DNA of 64,000 nt from Azonexus sp. (GTDB taxonomy: Bacteria > Pseudomonadota > Gammaproteobacteria > Burkholderiales > Rhodocyclaceae): NCBI RefSeq assembly GCF_023150235.1, contig NZ_JAKLLH010000010.1:1-64000 (forward strand), in the 5' to 3' direction. A program made the translations under genes and the position numbers. This document shows positions 1 through 10,265 of the stretch, piece after piece. Within the stretch, counting starts at the first letter, position 1. Each line of letters starts with the position of its first letter. The notes below the pieces were generated by a model, which saw only the letters and a list, made by a program, of their open reading frames with translations, was not told the DNA's origin and searched no databases.

Positions 1-220
1 CCGCCGCTGTCCATGCCCGCTCGCGAGCGGGCATGGACAGCGCCTGCGCTCGCCAACGCTCCAGCGTCGTTACCGAAATGCTCAACTCCCGTGCCACCGC
101 TTCGATCGGCGCACTTTCTGGCGGCAACAACCTTGCCACCCAGGGCCTTTGCACTCGAACGGCATAGCCGTTACGTAATGCCATTGAGATTTTTCTGGGC
201 AAAAGATCTTTAACCTTCAT
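1..220 (-). CDS. Transposase-type HTH protein, N-terminal fragment running off the window edge
   Basis: The minus-strand frame is open from the ATG at 220 to the window edge (73 codons). Residues around 36-60 (APIEAVARELSISVTTLERW) read as a helix-turn-helix of the kind seen in OrfA of IS3-like transposases, followed by the stretch RAQALSMPARERAW, which resembles the linker after that domain. The first 30 residues do not look like the family's usual start, so the 5' end may be rearranged. The frame stays open upstream to 313, but 220 is the first ATG. An IS remnant or an intact IS continuing to the left are both possible. The family call rests on recognition only. Confidence 0.5.
   Translation of the reverse strand, partial: MKVKDLLPRKISMALRNGYAVRVQRPWVARLLPPESAPIEAVARELSISVTTLERWRAQALSMPARERAWTAA
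5..42. repeat. 38-bp perfect palindrome inside the transposase reading frame
   Basis: Each 19-bp arm is the exact reverse complement of the other (left arm 5-23, right arm 24-42, no spacer). It lies inside the transposase frame and encodes the SMPARERAW stretch, so it may be a chance result of coding sequence or a true recombination or hairpin site. Confidence 0.8.
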
Positions 221-230
221 CGACTTATGA

Positions 231-447
231 TCATGTATTGTAAACCCATGAAGAATCTGGCCTACTCTCGTCTTTTGGATGGACGAAATGCGGGAAGGAG
301 GCACGCAGCAGGTTCACGAAATTCTCGTCGGCCAGCAGTTCCCGCAGGGCACCGGAGACGAACATCAGGCAGTGCCTCGGCCACAAATCGCCCGACATGA
401 CCGCTGTCTATCGTGACGTTCGCGGTGCCGACTGGATCGCTGTCCAA
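231..447 (-). pseudogene. Decayed gene remnant with probable frameshift
   Basis: Two overlapping minus-strand frames look like parts of one protein. The upstream frame gives TANVTIDSGHVGRFVAEALP. A second frame, ending at a TGA at 231-233, gives ELLADENFVNLLRASFPHF followed by VHPKDESRPDSSWVYNT. The second part has the look of a real protein C-terminus, and the switch would fall near 365-380. The rest of the gap up to 578 holds nothing I recognise. No function is assigned. The remnant lies between the IS fragment and hoxC, which suggests rearranged DNA at the end of the hydrogenase locus. Confidence 0.3.
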
Positions 448-578
448 CTTCCGTAACTCCTTGCAGTAAGCTCGCCGGCGAGCGAATCCTCGTTACCTTT
501 CCATGATCTCGTTTTACCAGTTTATTACCAGAATTTTACCAGGCAGCTCACAGTCTATTGTTTTCGCAGTGTTTTTCG

Positions 579-2021
579 TCAATGCACCGTACACACCATG
601 CACGGATCGAACGAGCGGACCACGTGCTGCACGGTCGGCGGCGCCTCGGGGCCGGCGGGGAGGCCGACCAGGGCGTGTTCGAGCGGGCCGGGCTGGTCGT
701 GGCGGTCGCGCGGTGAGAAGTTCCAGGTAGTCGGGGCGATGATCTGGTAGCGCTCCAGGTGGCCACGGCGCACGCTCAGCCAGTGACCGAGGCTGCCGCG
801 CGCGGCTTCGACCAGGCCGCAGGCTTCGCCGCTGTCGGGGAGTTCGACCGGCAGGCAGAAGGCTTCGCCGGGGACGATGGCGCGCAGCCAGTCTTCCATC
901 TGCGGCACGATCAGCGCCAGTTCGAGCAGGCGGGCGACGACGCGGGCGGTGACGCTGGCGCCGTGGCGGGCGACCAGGTCGCAGAGTAGCGGCTGGCCAG
1001 CGAGCAGTTGCCGCGCCAGGGCGCCGGTTTCGGCCGGCTGGTCGGCGTAGCGCGGTGCTTTGCACCAGGTGTAGGCGTCGGCCTTGTCGGCGTCGACCAG
1101 GGTTTCGCCCTGCGCCGGGGGTAACGCGTCGGGGCCGGTGAGCCAGGCGTGGCGGATGTCTTCGCTGATTTTTTGCGTTTCCAGCCGGTCGACCGTGAAA
1201 GTGCCCGCCGCCCCCGGCTGGCGGATGCCGGCCGGCAGCAGTTCGTAAGCGCCGCAGGACAGATAGCGCTCGTAGGCACTGCCGACCCGTTCCAGGCCAA
1301 GGTCGGCGGCGGCGCGCAGGAACAGCGGCAGGTCGCCGGCGCGGCCGGCGGCCCAGGCCTGCAGCGCGTCGGCGTCGGGCAGCGCGAGGACGGCTTCGAG
1401 CGTATCGGCGAACAGCGTCTGTTCGAGGAAGGCGCGGAACTCGCGCAGGATCGCCAGCAGCCGGATGCGTTCGGCGCTGCTCATCGCCTTGGTACTGCCG
1501 CCCGGCTGCAAGGCCAGGGTGTGCGGCCAGCGGCCGGCGAGAAAGCCGGTGAGGTGGAAGAAGCGGGCGCGCGCCGGCAGCACCTCGCCGACTGCGCTGC
1601 CGCTGCCGGCACGGAAACGCCCGGCGACGGCGGCATGCCAGGGGCGCCCGGCGTAGGCTGGATGCGCGAAGTCGGGCATGAAGAAGAGGTAGAAATGGGT
1701 CAGATGGTCGGCCAGGTTTTCGGTGGCCTGGACCAGGCGTTGCGCCAGTTGCCCGTTGGGCGGCGGCGTCACTCCGGCGAGCTGGGCCAGCGCCTGCGCG
1801 GCAGCGGCCGACTGGGCGACCGAGCAGATGCCGCAGATGCGCGGCACGATCGCCAGCGCATCGAGCGGCTGACGCCCGACCAGAATCTGCTCGAAGCCGC
1901 GAAAGAGCGGCGAATTGACCCGCGCCGCCGCCACGCTGCGGCCATCGGCAGCGAGGTCGAGGCTCAGTTCGAGGTCGCCTTCGACGCGGTTGAAGGGGCC
2001 GAGCACGATGCGGCGGCTCAT
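579..2021 (-). CDS. hoxC: Regulatory [NiFe] hydrogenase (H2 sensor), large subunit HoxC/HupV
   Basis: 480 aa. Large subunit of the cytoplasmic H2-sensing hydrogenase, which reports H2 to the HoxA circuit rather than making energy. The Ni ligands are visible in the L1 motif RICGICSVAQ (C63, C66) and the L2 motif DPCMVCTVH (C474, C477). The protein ends exactly at that His with no cleavable tail, which is the hallmark of the sensor class and means no HybD-type protease is needed. The start MSRRIVLGPFNRVEG is chosen for family fit and for GGGAG 7 bp upstream; a longer frame to 2156 has no such support. It is separated from hoxB by 171 bp, wider than the near-overlap usual for this pair. Confidence 0.93.
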   Translation of the reverse strand: MSRRIVLGPFNRVEGDLELSLDLAADGRSVAAARVNSPLFRGFEQILVGRQPLDALAIVPRICGICSVAQSAAAAQALAQLAGVTPPPNGQLAQRLVQATENLADHLTHFYLFFMPDFAHPAYAGRPWHAAVAGRFRAGSGSAVGEVLPARARFFHLTGFLAGRWPHTLALQPGGSTKAMSSAERIRLLAILREFRAFLEQTLFADTLEAVLALPDADALQAWAAGRAGDLPLFLRAAADLGLERVGSAYERYLSCGAYELLPAGIRQPGAAGTFTVDRLETQKISEDIRHAWLTGPDALPPAQGETLVDADKADAYTWCKAPRYADQPAETGALARQLLAGQPLLCDLVARHGASVTARVVARLLELALIVPQMEDWLRAIVPGEAFCLPVELPDSGEACGLVEAARGSLGHWLSVRRGHLERYQIIAPTTWNFSPRDRHDQPGPLEHALVGLPAGPEAPPTVQHVVRSFDPCMVCTVH

Positions 2022-2192
2022 CGACAAGCTCCCATCCCAGCCAAGGCGCCGCTGGCTGCACATTGATCGGACAAATGCATTCTCTTCAACACGCTGAGCA
2101 GCCCCAGCAAGATGCTCGCCAGGCAGCAAAGCCGGCGTGGCAACCCATCGAGGCAATCGGAATCAATCGGCGCCCGGACACGGCTTTCTGGC

Positions 2193-3203
2193 TCATTTCT
2201 GCCCCTTCTTGACCGCCGGCCGCACCCGCAGGTGATCGCCGACGGCGTTTTCGCGCACCCGCTTCGGCGTTGCCGACTTGGACAAGGCGGCGAGCGCGAC
2301 GAACCAGGCCTTGGGCATATCGACCGGCAGGCCGGTGGGAATCCCGGCCAGCTTGGGGGTTTGCTGGAAGGCGTGGCCGGGGGCCTCGAAGCCCGGCTCG
2401 GTGCAGGCGATGCAGGCATAGCCGCCGCGCAGGCACGAGCCTTGGCCGTTCCACGGGCGCAGGCTGCAGTCGGCGTGGGTCTGGGTGCCCTTGCAGCCGA
2501 GGTTTTCCATCAGGCAGCCGAGGTCGGCCGGCTTCTGCGCGCTGGCCTTGAATTCGTAATATTCGTTGCGCGGGCAGCCATGGTGCACCAGTTGCTCGGC
2601 GTAGAGCAGCGGCCGCCCGAGTTCGTCGAGCTCATCCACGGTCAACCCTTCCAAAGCCAGTTTTTCCAGCGTATCGACCACCCAGCCGGGGTGCACCGGG
2701 CAGCCGGCGAGGTTGATCACCGGCAGGCCGGCGCCGCTGCGGAAGTCGGCGCCGAGCAGGCCGCCAGGAGTGTCGACGTCGTATTGCAGGCCGCAGGCTT
2801 CGAGCGGGTTGCCCGGCGTATTCGCCGAAAAACCGCCCCAGGCGGTGCACGAACCGACCGCCAGCACCCAGCGGGCACGCGCCGCCAGCCGACTGACCCA
2901 ACTATGCAAGGCCTCGCCGCTGCCGCCCAGGCGCTGAAAACGGCCGCTGCCGCCCGGCCCGCGCAGCATCGCACCTTCGACACAGAGCACGTCGAAGGGC
3001 CGGCTGCCGTCGGTGCAGGCGGCGAGCAGCGTCAGCGCGTCGTGATCGCTCTCGGCGGCGAGCGCCGGGTGCCAGACGAATTCGATCCCGGCGCCGGCCA
3101 GTTCGGCAAACAGCGGGCGCGGCTCGTGGCAGAGCAGCGACTGGGTGCAGCCGCCGCAACCGCCGCCTTGCAACCACAGGACCTTGACCGTCGCTGCCGG
3201 CAT
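2193..3203 (-). CDS. hoxB: Regulatory [NiFe] hydrogenase (H2 sensor), small subunit HoxB/HupU
   Basis: 336 aa. Fe-S subunit of the H2 sensor. Cluster ligands are seen in GGGCGGCTQS, VGSCTAWGG and AGCPVHPGW (proximal cluster), HHGCPRNEYYEF with GCLMENLGCKG (distal), and ACIACTEPGF (medial). It starts directly at the catalytic domain (MPAATVKVLWLQGGGCGGC) and has no twin-arginine signal, unlike HybO at 17234-18439, so it stays in the cytoplasm as expected for HoxB. It begins 4 bp after the hoxA stop, so hoxA-hoxB-hoxC are probably one transcript. Confidence 0.93.
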   Translation of the reverse strand: MPAATVKVLWLQGGGCGGCTQSLLCHEPRPLFAELAGAGIEFVWHPALAAESDHDALTLLAACTDGSRPFDVLCVEGAMLRGPGGSGRFQRLGGSGEALHSWVSRLAARARWVLAVGSCTAWGGFSANTPGNPLEACGLQYDVDTPGGLLGADFRSGAGLPVINLAGCPVHPGWVVDTLEKLALEGLTVDELDELGRPLLYAEQLVHHGCPRNEYYEFKASAQKPADLGCLMENLGCKGTQTHADCSLRPWNGQGSCLRGGYACIACTEPGFEAPGHAFQQTPKLAGIPTGLPVDMPKAWFVALAALSKSATPKRVRENAVGDHLRVRPAVKKGQK

Positions 3204-3207
3204 CGCC

Positions 3208-4688
<1,481 letters not shown>

Positions 4689-4692
<4 letters not shown>

Positions 4693-5177
4693 GCGCCAGA
4701 CCCCGGAATTTCCTCCGTCTCAGCCCGCAGAAGTTCTGGGTGGCGTTTCATGAGCCATTGGCGGGTATGCTCAAGCAAGGCTTGAGCTTGGCTCAGGCAA
4801 GCCTCCACGGCAGCATCTGCGACGGGATCACCTTCGTAGTCATTCATATTGCGTTGCTTGCGAAGCGCATCGAGAACAATCACGGTGTCAGAGGGCAGCC
4901 CGAGGGTCTTGGGGAGCGCCTGAATCGCGGTCTGGTGATGTCCCGGCTGACTGGTCGATGTCCGAAAGCCATGGGCCCACAGGCCCAGCATGGCACATTG
5001 CATGATAGTTTTATACGCGGCATCAAAACGGTTGTCCGCACTCAGGGCAGGCAAGGCAGCATCGGCCAGATTGCGTGCTGCCGATGCGAGCAGCCGCTGC
5101 ACCGCGTCAGGACTTGCTTCAAACGCTTGCAGTCGATGAATGGCCAACAAGTTTTCCAAGGTCATCAGCATTGCCAA
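4689..5177 (-). CDS. HEPN-domain protein (partner of MNT nucleotidyltransferase)
   Basis: 162 aa, all-helical. Probable RNase-type HEPN partner in an MNT/HEPN toxin-antitoxin-like pair. The segment around 105-115 (RKQRNMNDYEGDP) sits where HEPN proteins carry the R-x4-6-H signature, but I see Asp-Tyr instead of a clear His, so nuclease activity is uncertain. The start overlaps the end of the nucleotidyltransferase gene by up to 59 bp (alternative ATGs at 5171 and 5165), and its stop overlaps the hoxA start. The base composition is clearly lower in GC than the hydrogenase genes on both sides, consistent with transfer. Confidence 0.72.
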
Positions 5178-5727
5178 TTACAAAAAGATGCGGGTTAGCC
5201 AGAATACTACGAACAAAATACTCTCCGGCACCGACACGGCGAGAAAACTCGACCGCGTTATAGACCACTGGATTGATTTCTCGCTGCAACACGGCCTGTG
5301 CAGGATACAAAGCCTTAACGACGGTCGCAAAGTCACAATCGGAAACAACCAAGACATCGACATCACTGTCTGGACGTGCGTCACCGCGTGCCATGGAGCC
5401 AAAAACCAGTACAAGTTGTGGCGTCGGCATCAATGGGCGCAAGGCTTCAGCCAGAACACTGACCGCGCCGACACTTTTTCTGAAAAGCCCAGCCAACTCC
5501 GGGAAAACGGGGCAATTTAAATTGGCTTGATATCGAACCTGATTCCCCTGTTGGCGCTTGGTGAGCACGCCGACCTTGGCCAGCTTGCTCAGCTCCTTAT
5601 GCAAGGTCCCCGCCGCTGTTCCGGTCAGTCGGGCCAGTTCTCGCACGTGATAGCTGACCTCCGGATTGAGCAGGAGCTGCGACAAAACACGTTGCCGATA
5701 CGTACCAAACAGCAAATCCAGAATCAT
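5119..5727 (-). CDS. wHTH-fused MNT-family nucleotidyltransferase (antitoxin-like)
   Basis: 202 aa. An N-terminal winged helix-turn-helix (about 1-75; SYHVRELARLTGTAAGTLHK) is followed by a minimal nucleotidyltransferase domain with the GS-x-D-x-D signature (GSMARGDARPDSDVDVLVV). MNT proteins of this kind usually AMPylate or otherwise neutralise a neighbouring HEPN toxin; the fused HTH suggests it may also control its own promoter. GGAGG lies just upstream of the ATG. The gene and its HEPN partner are lower in GC than their neighbours and are bracketed by the 25-bp direct repeat, so this is an inserted cassette. Confidence 0.78.
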   Translation of the reverse strand: MILDLLFGTYRQRVLSQLLLNPEVSYHVRELARLTGTAAGTLHKELSKLAKVGVLTKRQQGNQVRYQANLNCPVFPELAGLFRKSVGAVSVLAEALRPLMPTPQLVLVFGSMARGDARPDSDVDVLVVSDCDFATVVKALYPAQAVLQREINPVVYNAVEFSRRVGAGEYFVRSILANPHLFVIGNADDLGKLVGHSSTASV

Positions 5728-5797
5728 GCGCCTCCATCACAACGAAGCCTAAAAAACTCCGAATGTAGCCTTTATGGCTTCAAAAAACAAGACAAAG

Positions 5798-5822
5798 GGC
5801 GCAGGACGGTCGGGTTCATGCG
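5798..5822. repeat. 25-bp direct repeat, right copy (hypX end)
   Basis: Second copy of the repeat at 4671-4695. Read on the minus strand it holds the hypX stop (TGA within ATGA) and then the first codons of hoxA (Met-Asn-Pro-Thr-Val-Leu-Arg), after which the similarity ends and a stop soon follows. It is therefore a leftover of the hoxA 5' end. Confidence 0.85.
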
Positions 5823-7504
5823 GGGACGATCCAGTCGAGGTCGCGGTGCCGGGCCAGGTGGCGCGGCGTCCAGGAGTGCGGGGATTTGGCGACGAAATGA
5901 TAGCGCGCGACGTGGTAGGAAGGATCGAAACCGTAGAAGTTGCGCTGCATTTCGGCGAGTTCTTCGGCGCGGTAGGCGGCGAGCGGTTTGGCGGCTTCGT
6001 CGGCGGCGCGCTTTTCGACCTTGGCGGCGAGTTGACCGTGGAGGTCCGGGCTGGCCGCCAAGGCGCCGGCCCGCCGCGCGACTTCACCGGTAAAGTCGGC
6101 ACTGGCCAGGCAGGCGTCGTAAAAACCACAGGCCACCGCCTCGGCGGCGGTCATCGGCAGGCGGTGGCGCATGATCGCGGCGGCGCCGTCGGCACCGACC
6201 CGGGGCGGCAGCAGGTAGGTCCAGAATTCGGAGCCGAACAGGTTGCCCATGTTCTTGTAATGCGGGTTGAGCAGCACCCCGTCGCGCACCCAGACCTGAT
6301 CGCAGGCGCGCGCCAGGAAGCAGCCGCCGGCGCCGGCGTTGCCGGCCAGCGCCGCCACGGTCAACTGCGTCGAACAGGTCAAAATCGCCTCGGCCAGATC
6401 GTCGATGGCGTTGATGTTGGCCCAGGATTCGTCAGCTGGACTGGCAGCGGCCTCGATGGTGTTGAGGTGGATGCCGTTGGACCAGAAATCGCCGTCACCG
6501 CCGAGCACGATCACCTGCGTCGGCCGCGTCGTCGCCCAGCGGAAGGCCTCGCTCAGCCGCCGGCACTGGGCGGTGCTCATCGCACCGTTGTAGAAACGCC
6601 AGTCGAGGAAGCCGACGCTGCGGCCATGGTGGTTTTCCTCGCGGTAGGTGATGTCCTGCCAGGTCGGATCGTCGGCCTGCCACCAGCCGGCGAGCGGCTG
6701 CTCGGGCAGGGCCAGAGCTTCGGGAAAGGCCTGCGTCGCCGGCAGCTTGATCCCGCCGGCACGCTTGATGTGGCCGACCCACAGGGAGCCGTCCGCCGTG
6801 GCGCGGCAGAGCGCGTGTTCGCGCCGCGCCAGCAGGCTGCCCGGCGTACCGCGCAAATGCGCCTCCGGCCAGGCGTCGAAGAGGTGGCAAGGCGTTCCGA
6901 ACCATGCGTCGGCGACGCCGGGAAAGCCATCGGCGGCGTTGATCCGGGCCAGGATCTCGGCACTGCCCATGGTCGTCCAGTCGAGCGCGCGGTCGGCCTG
7001 GCGCATTAGCGGCTGCTCGGCGCCAGCCACACGATAGGGCACGAACTCGCCACCAGCAAAGCGTTCGACCGCGAGCAAGACCGCCCGCACGGCGGCTTCG
7101 GTGACTTCGTTGCGATAAAGCGACGACTTCTTGGCCAGCCGCAGCGGGAAAGTCGCCGAAGCCCACACCGGGCCGGCGTCCATCTCGGCCTCGGCCTGCA
7201 GTACGGTGACGCCCCACTCTGTGCGTTCACGCTGAATCGCCCAGTCGAGTGCCGACGGCCCCCGGTCGCCCTCGATGCCGGGATGGACGATCAAACACGG
7301 GGTCGTCCGCCAGATCGTTTCCGGGATCGCCCGCTTGAGGAAGGGCGCAATCAACAGCTCGGGCTTGAACAGCGCCACCGCTTCCTCGCTGACCGAGTCG
7401 GCGATGTCGAACTCGATGCTGAGCTGGTGGCCGCGCGCGCCCAGTTCGCAAAAAAGACGTTGCGCCAGGCTGTTGAAACTATGTGTCAGGAGAAGAATTC
7501 GCAT
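5816..7504 (-). CDS. hypX: Hydrogenase maturation factor HypX/HoxX
   Basis: 562 aa, the full family length. The N-terminal half resembles a formyl-tetrahydrofolate transferase domain (HPGIEGDRGPSALDWAIQ, about 72-90); the C-terminal half resembles an enoyl-CoA hydratase/crotonase domain (LGGDGDFWSNGIHLN and GNAGAGGCFLARACDQVWV). HypX is known to make the CO ligand of the active-site iron from formyl-THF, which matters for hydrogenase maturation under air. The stop codon lies in the right copy of the 25-bp repeat and would have overlapped the hoxA start before the toxin-antitoxin-like insertion. Confidence 0.9.
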   Translation of the reverse strand: MRILLLTHSFNSLAQRLFCELGARGHQLSIEFDIADSVSEEAVALFKPELLIAPFLKRAIPETIWRTTPCLIVHPGIEGDRGPSALDWAIQRERTEWGVTVLQAEAEMDAGPVWASATFPLRLAKKSSLYRNEVTEAAVRAVLLAVERFAGGEFVPYRVAGAEQPLMRQADRALDWTTMGSAEILARINAADGFPGVADAWFGTPCHLFDAWPEAHLRGTPGSLLARREHALCRATADGSLWVGHIKRAGGIKLPATQAFPEALALPEQPLAGWWQADDPTWQDITYREENHHGRSVGFLDWRFYNGAMSTAQCRRLSEAFRWATTRPTQVIVLGGDGDFWSNGIHLNTIEAAASPADESWANINAIDDLAEAILTCSTQLTVAALAGNAGAGGCFLARACDQVWVRDGVLLNPHYKNMGNLFGSEFWTYLLPPRVGADGAAAIMRHRLPMTAAEAVACGFYDACLASADFTGEVARRAGALAASPDLHGQLAAKVEKRAADEAAKPLAAYRAEELAEMQRNFYGFDPSYHVARYHFVAKSPHSWTPRHLARHRDLDWIVPA

Positions 7505-7674
7505 GCCGTCAGGGTGTTTTCAAAAAAATGTCCGGGAACAAAGCCACGGTTTTAAAGGGGTTTCGACAAGAGTCTGTTTTGATTGGCATTTTTCTATAAC
7601 TTTGGCGATATTTCACGGCCGGGAGGGATTGACTACCATGCAGCCAAGCTCACACGAGTACTGGAGACACCATC

Positions 7675-7887
7675 ATGCACCCTCAGAAACGTCGCCCCGG
7701 CCAGCGCCGCGACAGCGCCCCGACCAAGCCGCGCCACCGTCCGGAATACATTGCCGCCGTGCGCTACCCCGATGGCAGCCGCGACCTCTTCCACGTCCGT
7801 AATGCCGACGATATCGACGACGCCCGCGAGCTGGTGATTTCCGAGGTCGGCGACCTGCTCTCGCTGGTCATCGCCCAACGCGGCTGA
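7675..7887 (+). CDS. Small conserved-looking hypothetical protein
   Basis: 70 aa. The N-terminal 22 residues are rich in Arg, Lys and Pro; the rest is a compact acidic domain (YIAAVRYPDGSRDLFHVRNA then DDIDDARELVISEVGDLLS). GGAGA lies 7 bp upstream of the ATG, and codon use matches the neighbours, so it is probably translated. It is the only plus-strand gene within the hydrogenase locus, lying between hypX and hypE and divergent from hypX; the 170 bp between the two starts must hold both promoters. I do not recognise a family. Confidence 0.55.
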   Translation: MHPQKRRPGQRRDSAPTKPRHRPEYIAAVRYPDGSRDLFHVRNADDIDDARELVISEVGDLLSLVIAQRG

Positions 7888-7977
7888 TCCCGGCAGCGTT
7901 TTCCCTGGCGCGGGTGCTTCCCGGATCAAGATCCAGCCCACGCCCCCCATCGTTTCCCACCCCACGTTTCAAGCCGC

Positions 7978-9030
7978 TCAGCAAATGCGTGGCAGTTGCT
8001 CGCCGGAGAGCCAATCGACGATCCGCCGCCCACCGAAGGCGGTGGTCATCTGCACGAAATGCTGCGCGTCGGCATGCACGGTGCCGATCAAGGCGGCTTC
8101 ACGGCCCAGCGGATGCGCCCGCATCGCCGCCAGCAGCGCCTCGGCATCAGCCGCGGCGCAGATCGCGACCAGCTTGCCCTCGTTGGCGACGTAAAGCGGG
8201 TCAAGGCCGAGAAATTCACAGGCCGCCGCCACCGCCGGCCGCACCGGCAAGGCCTTCTCCTGCAGCATCATCCCGACCCCCGACTGCTGCGCGATTTCAT
8301 TCAGCGTCGTGCCCAGGCCACCGCGCGTCGGATCGCGCAGCACGTGCAAATCGCAGCCGGTCGCCAGCAGCTCGCCGATCAGGCCATGCAGTGCCGCCGT
8401 GTCCGAGACAATCGGCGATTCAAAACCCAGGCTCTCGCGCTCGGCCATGATCGCCATGCCGTGGTCGCCGAGCGTGCCCGAAACCAGGATCGCATCGCCC
8501 GGCAGCGCCCGCCGCCCCGACAACTCGCGCCCCGGCGGCAGCACGCCGACCCCGGTGGTGGTAATGAACACCCCATCGCCCTTGCCGCGCTCAACCACCT
8601 TGGTATCGCCGGTCACCACCGGCACCCCGGCCGCCTGCGCCGCCGCCGCCATGCTCTCGACGATACGCACCAGATCGGCCAGCGGAAAACCCTCTTCGAG
8701 AATGAACGACGCCGCCAGATACAAGGGCTGCGCGCCCATCACCGCAACGTCGTTGACCGTGCCATGCACCGCCAGGCAGCCGATGTCGCCCCCGGGAAAA
8801 AACAGCGGCGACACCACATGCGCATCGGTGGCCATCACCAAGCGCCCGCCCCCGGCCGCCGGCAACACCGCCCCATCGTCGCCCTGGCCGAGATATTCGT
8901 TACCGAGACGACGGGCAAACACCTCGTCGATCAACTGCGCCATCGCCCGCCCACCGGAACCATGGGCCATGTCGATGCGGCCGGCTTTCAGATCAAGGGG
9001 ACGGACGTAATGTTTACGGGATTCGCTCAT
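7978..9030 (-). CDS. hypE: Hydrogenase expression/formation protein HypE
   Basis: 350 aa. Dehydrates the carbamoyl group received from HypF to a cyano group on its C-terminal Cys, then passes cyanide to iron on HypCD. The C-terminus ends in PRIC, giving the required terminal cysteine. The AIR-synthase-like N-terminal ATP site is visible (DMAHGSGGRAM, GQGDDGAVLP, ATDAHVVSP), as is the PurM-type C-terminal part (LRDPTRGGLGTTLNEIA). It is normally adjacent to hypD, but here 1.3 kb of repeats separate the two. There is no strong Shine-Dalgarno; a 17-bp-arm hairpin sits 17 bp upstream of the start codon. Confidence 0.95.
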   Translation of the reverse strand: MSESRKHYVRPLDLKAGRIDMAHGSGGRAMAQLIDEVFARRLGNEYLGQGDDGAVLPAAGGGRLVMATDAHVVSPLFFPGGDIGCLAVHGTVNDVAVMGAQPLYLAASFILEEGFPLADLVRIVESMAAAAQAAGVPVVTGDTKVVERGKGDGVFITTTGVGVLPPGRELSGRRALPGDAILVSGTLGDHGMAIMAERESLGFESPIVSDTAALHGLIGELLATGCDLHVLRDPTRGGLGTTLNEIAQQSGVGMMLQEKALPVRPAVAAACEFLGLDPLYVANEGKLVAICAAADAEALLAAMRAHPLGREAALIGTVHADAQHFVQMTTAFGGRRIVDWLSGEQLPRIC

Positions 9031-9047
9031 GGTGTTGGATGGGGGTT

Positions 9048-9089
9048 ACGGTCGACCGGGGAAATCCGGGGTTTTCCCCGGTCGACCGT
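9048..9089. repeat. Inverted repeat built from two GTCGACC motifs, directly upstream of hypE
   Basis: Perfect 17-bp arms (9048-9064 and 9073-9089) with an 8-bp spacer. The arm begins ACGGTCGACCGGGGAAA. It would fold into a strong hairpin in the hypE 5' leader and is the most symmetric example of the GTCGACCGT pair family in this window. Confidence 0.85.
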
Positions 9090-9170
9090 GGAAGAAGGAA
9101 GCCAGCCCGGGCTGCGGGGTGACGGGGTTTTGTTGTTGCATCGGGAGACGCTGGTTTCCGCCGCTTACCG

Positions 9171-9310
9171 GCGGGCGTACTTTCTTTTGCTTCGCCAAAA
9201 GAAAGTAGCCAAAGAAAAGGCGACCCAGGCTACGCGGTCGGCTGCGCCGACTCCCCTGCGCTACTCGAAGCTGGCGGGGGCTGCGGAACTCGGCCCTGCG
9301 GGCCTCAAAC
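9171..9310. repeat. Dispersed repeat block, copy A (140 bp identical to 32162-32301)
   Basis: By eye every base matches the copy at 32162-32301. The block begins with the hairpin TACTTTCTTTTG / CAAAAGAAAGTA (12-bp arms, 6-bp loop, 9178-9207), followed by a GC-rich part. Apparent reading frames through it are repeat-derived and are not annotated as genes. Confidence 0.9.
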
Positions 9311-9436
9311 GCTCCACATGGGGCCCAAAAGCGTCTCGGACTGGAAGGCTCTGCGGGTGAGTGATTTTTACGGTCGACTTGGGGAAAACGGTTTTCTTGA
9401 CGTTGACCATGGGAAATCGTGGTTTGCCCCCCATTA

Positions 9437-10265
9437 TTCCGTTGCCCGCTGCGCAGCTCGACGCCACGGAAGGCTGGGGGAAAAACATCCCGGATTCACG
9501 GTCGACCGTAAAAAATAACGTTTTTGCCAGTCGACCGTAACAGCCAGTCAGCGTCGATTTTTGCTCCAACTTATCCGACGCAACGCCTTTGGGCCCCATG
9601 TGGAGCGCCGAGCAGCGCAGGCGGGCCGGGGGATTTCGGCTGGCGGTGTTTGAGCCCCGCAGGGGCGAGTTTAGCCAGCCGCGCCCTGAGCGATGCTGCG
9701 CATCGCGAGGAAGTACTCTTGGGGTGCCCGGCTCGCCGAGTAGCGCAGGGCAGTCGGCACAGCCGACCGCGTAGCCTGGGGTCGCCTTTTCTTTGCTTAC
9801 TTTCTTTTGGCGAAGCAAAAGAAAGTGAGGCGCCCTCAAGGCGAAACCCGACCGAGCCGCCGCCGGCAAACAGTCCTCGCCCTCTTCCCCATTGCCCGCT
9901 GCGCTGCTCGACGCCGCAGAGGGCTGGGGGAAAAACATCCCGGATTCACGGTCGACCGTAAAAATAGGCGTTTTTGCCAGTCGACCGTAAAAGCCAACCA
10001 GCGTCGGTTTTGGCTCCAGCCCATCCGCCGCGACGCCCTTGGCCCCGTGTGGAGCGCCGAGCAACGCAGAAGCCGGCGGAAAAGGGGCGAGGACTGTTTG
10101 AGGCCCGCAGGGCCGAGTTCCGCAGCCCCCGCCGGCTTCGAGTAGCGCAGGGAAGTCGGCGCAGCCGACCGCGTAACCTGGGGTCGCCTTTTCTTTGCTT
10201 ACTTTCTTTTGGCGAAGCAAAAGAAAGTGAGGCGCCCTCAAGGCGAAACCCGGCCACTCAGCCAC
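9437..10265. repeat. Two tandem, diverged units of the dispersed repeat (copies B and C)
   Basis: Unit 1 (about 9437-9888) and unit 2 (about 9889-10265) share the same layout: a GCCCGCTGCGC...TCGACGCC stretch, a GTCGACCGT pair (9498-9538 and 9948-9988), a GC-rich middle, then the hairpin ACTTTCTTTTG / CAAAAGAAAGT (near 9800-9827 and 10201-10228) and a GAGGCGCCCTCAAGGCGAAA end. Both units are inverted relative to copy A. The whole gap 9031-10374 between hypE and hypD is filled with these repeats; I see no gene in it. Confidence 0.8.

Noticed and set aside
1187-1197. GTCGACCGTGAAA inside hoxC as a member of the intergenic motif family
   Set aside because: It encodes Phe-Thr-Val-Asp-Arg within hoxC; like copies in the kinase, waaA and cobB genes it can be explained by coding.
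9178-9207. TACTTTCTTTTG / CAAAAGAAAGTA hairpin as an intrinsic terminator
   Set aside because: The stem is AT-rich and no T-run follows; it recurs inside repeat blocks and is better treated as part of the repeat.
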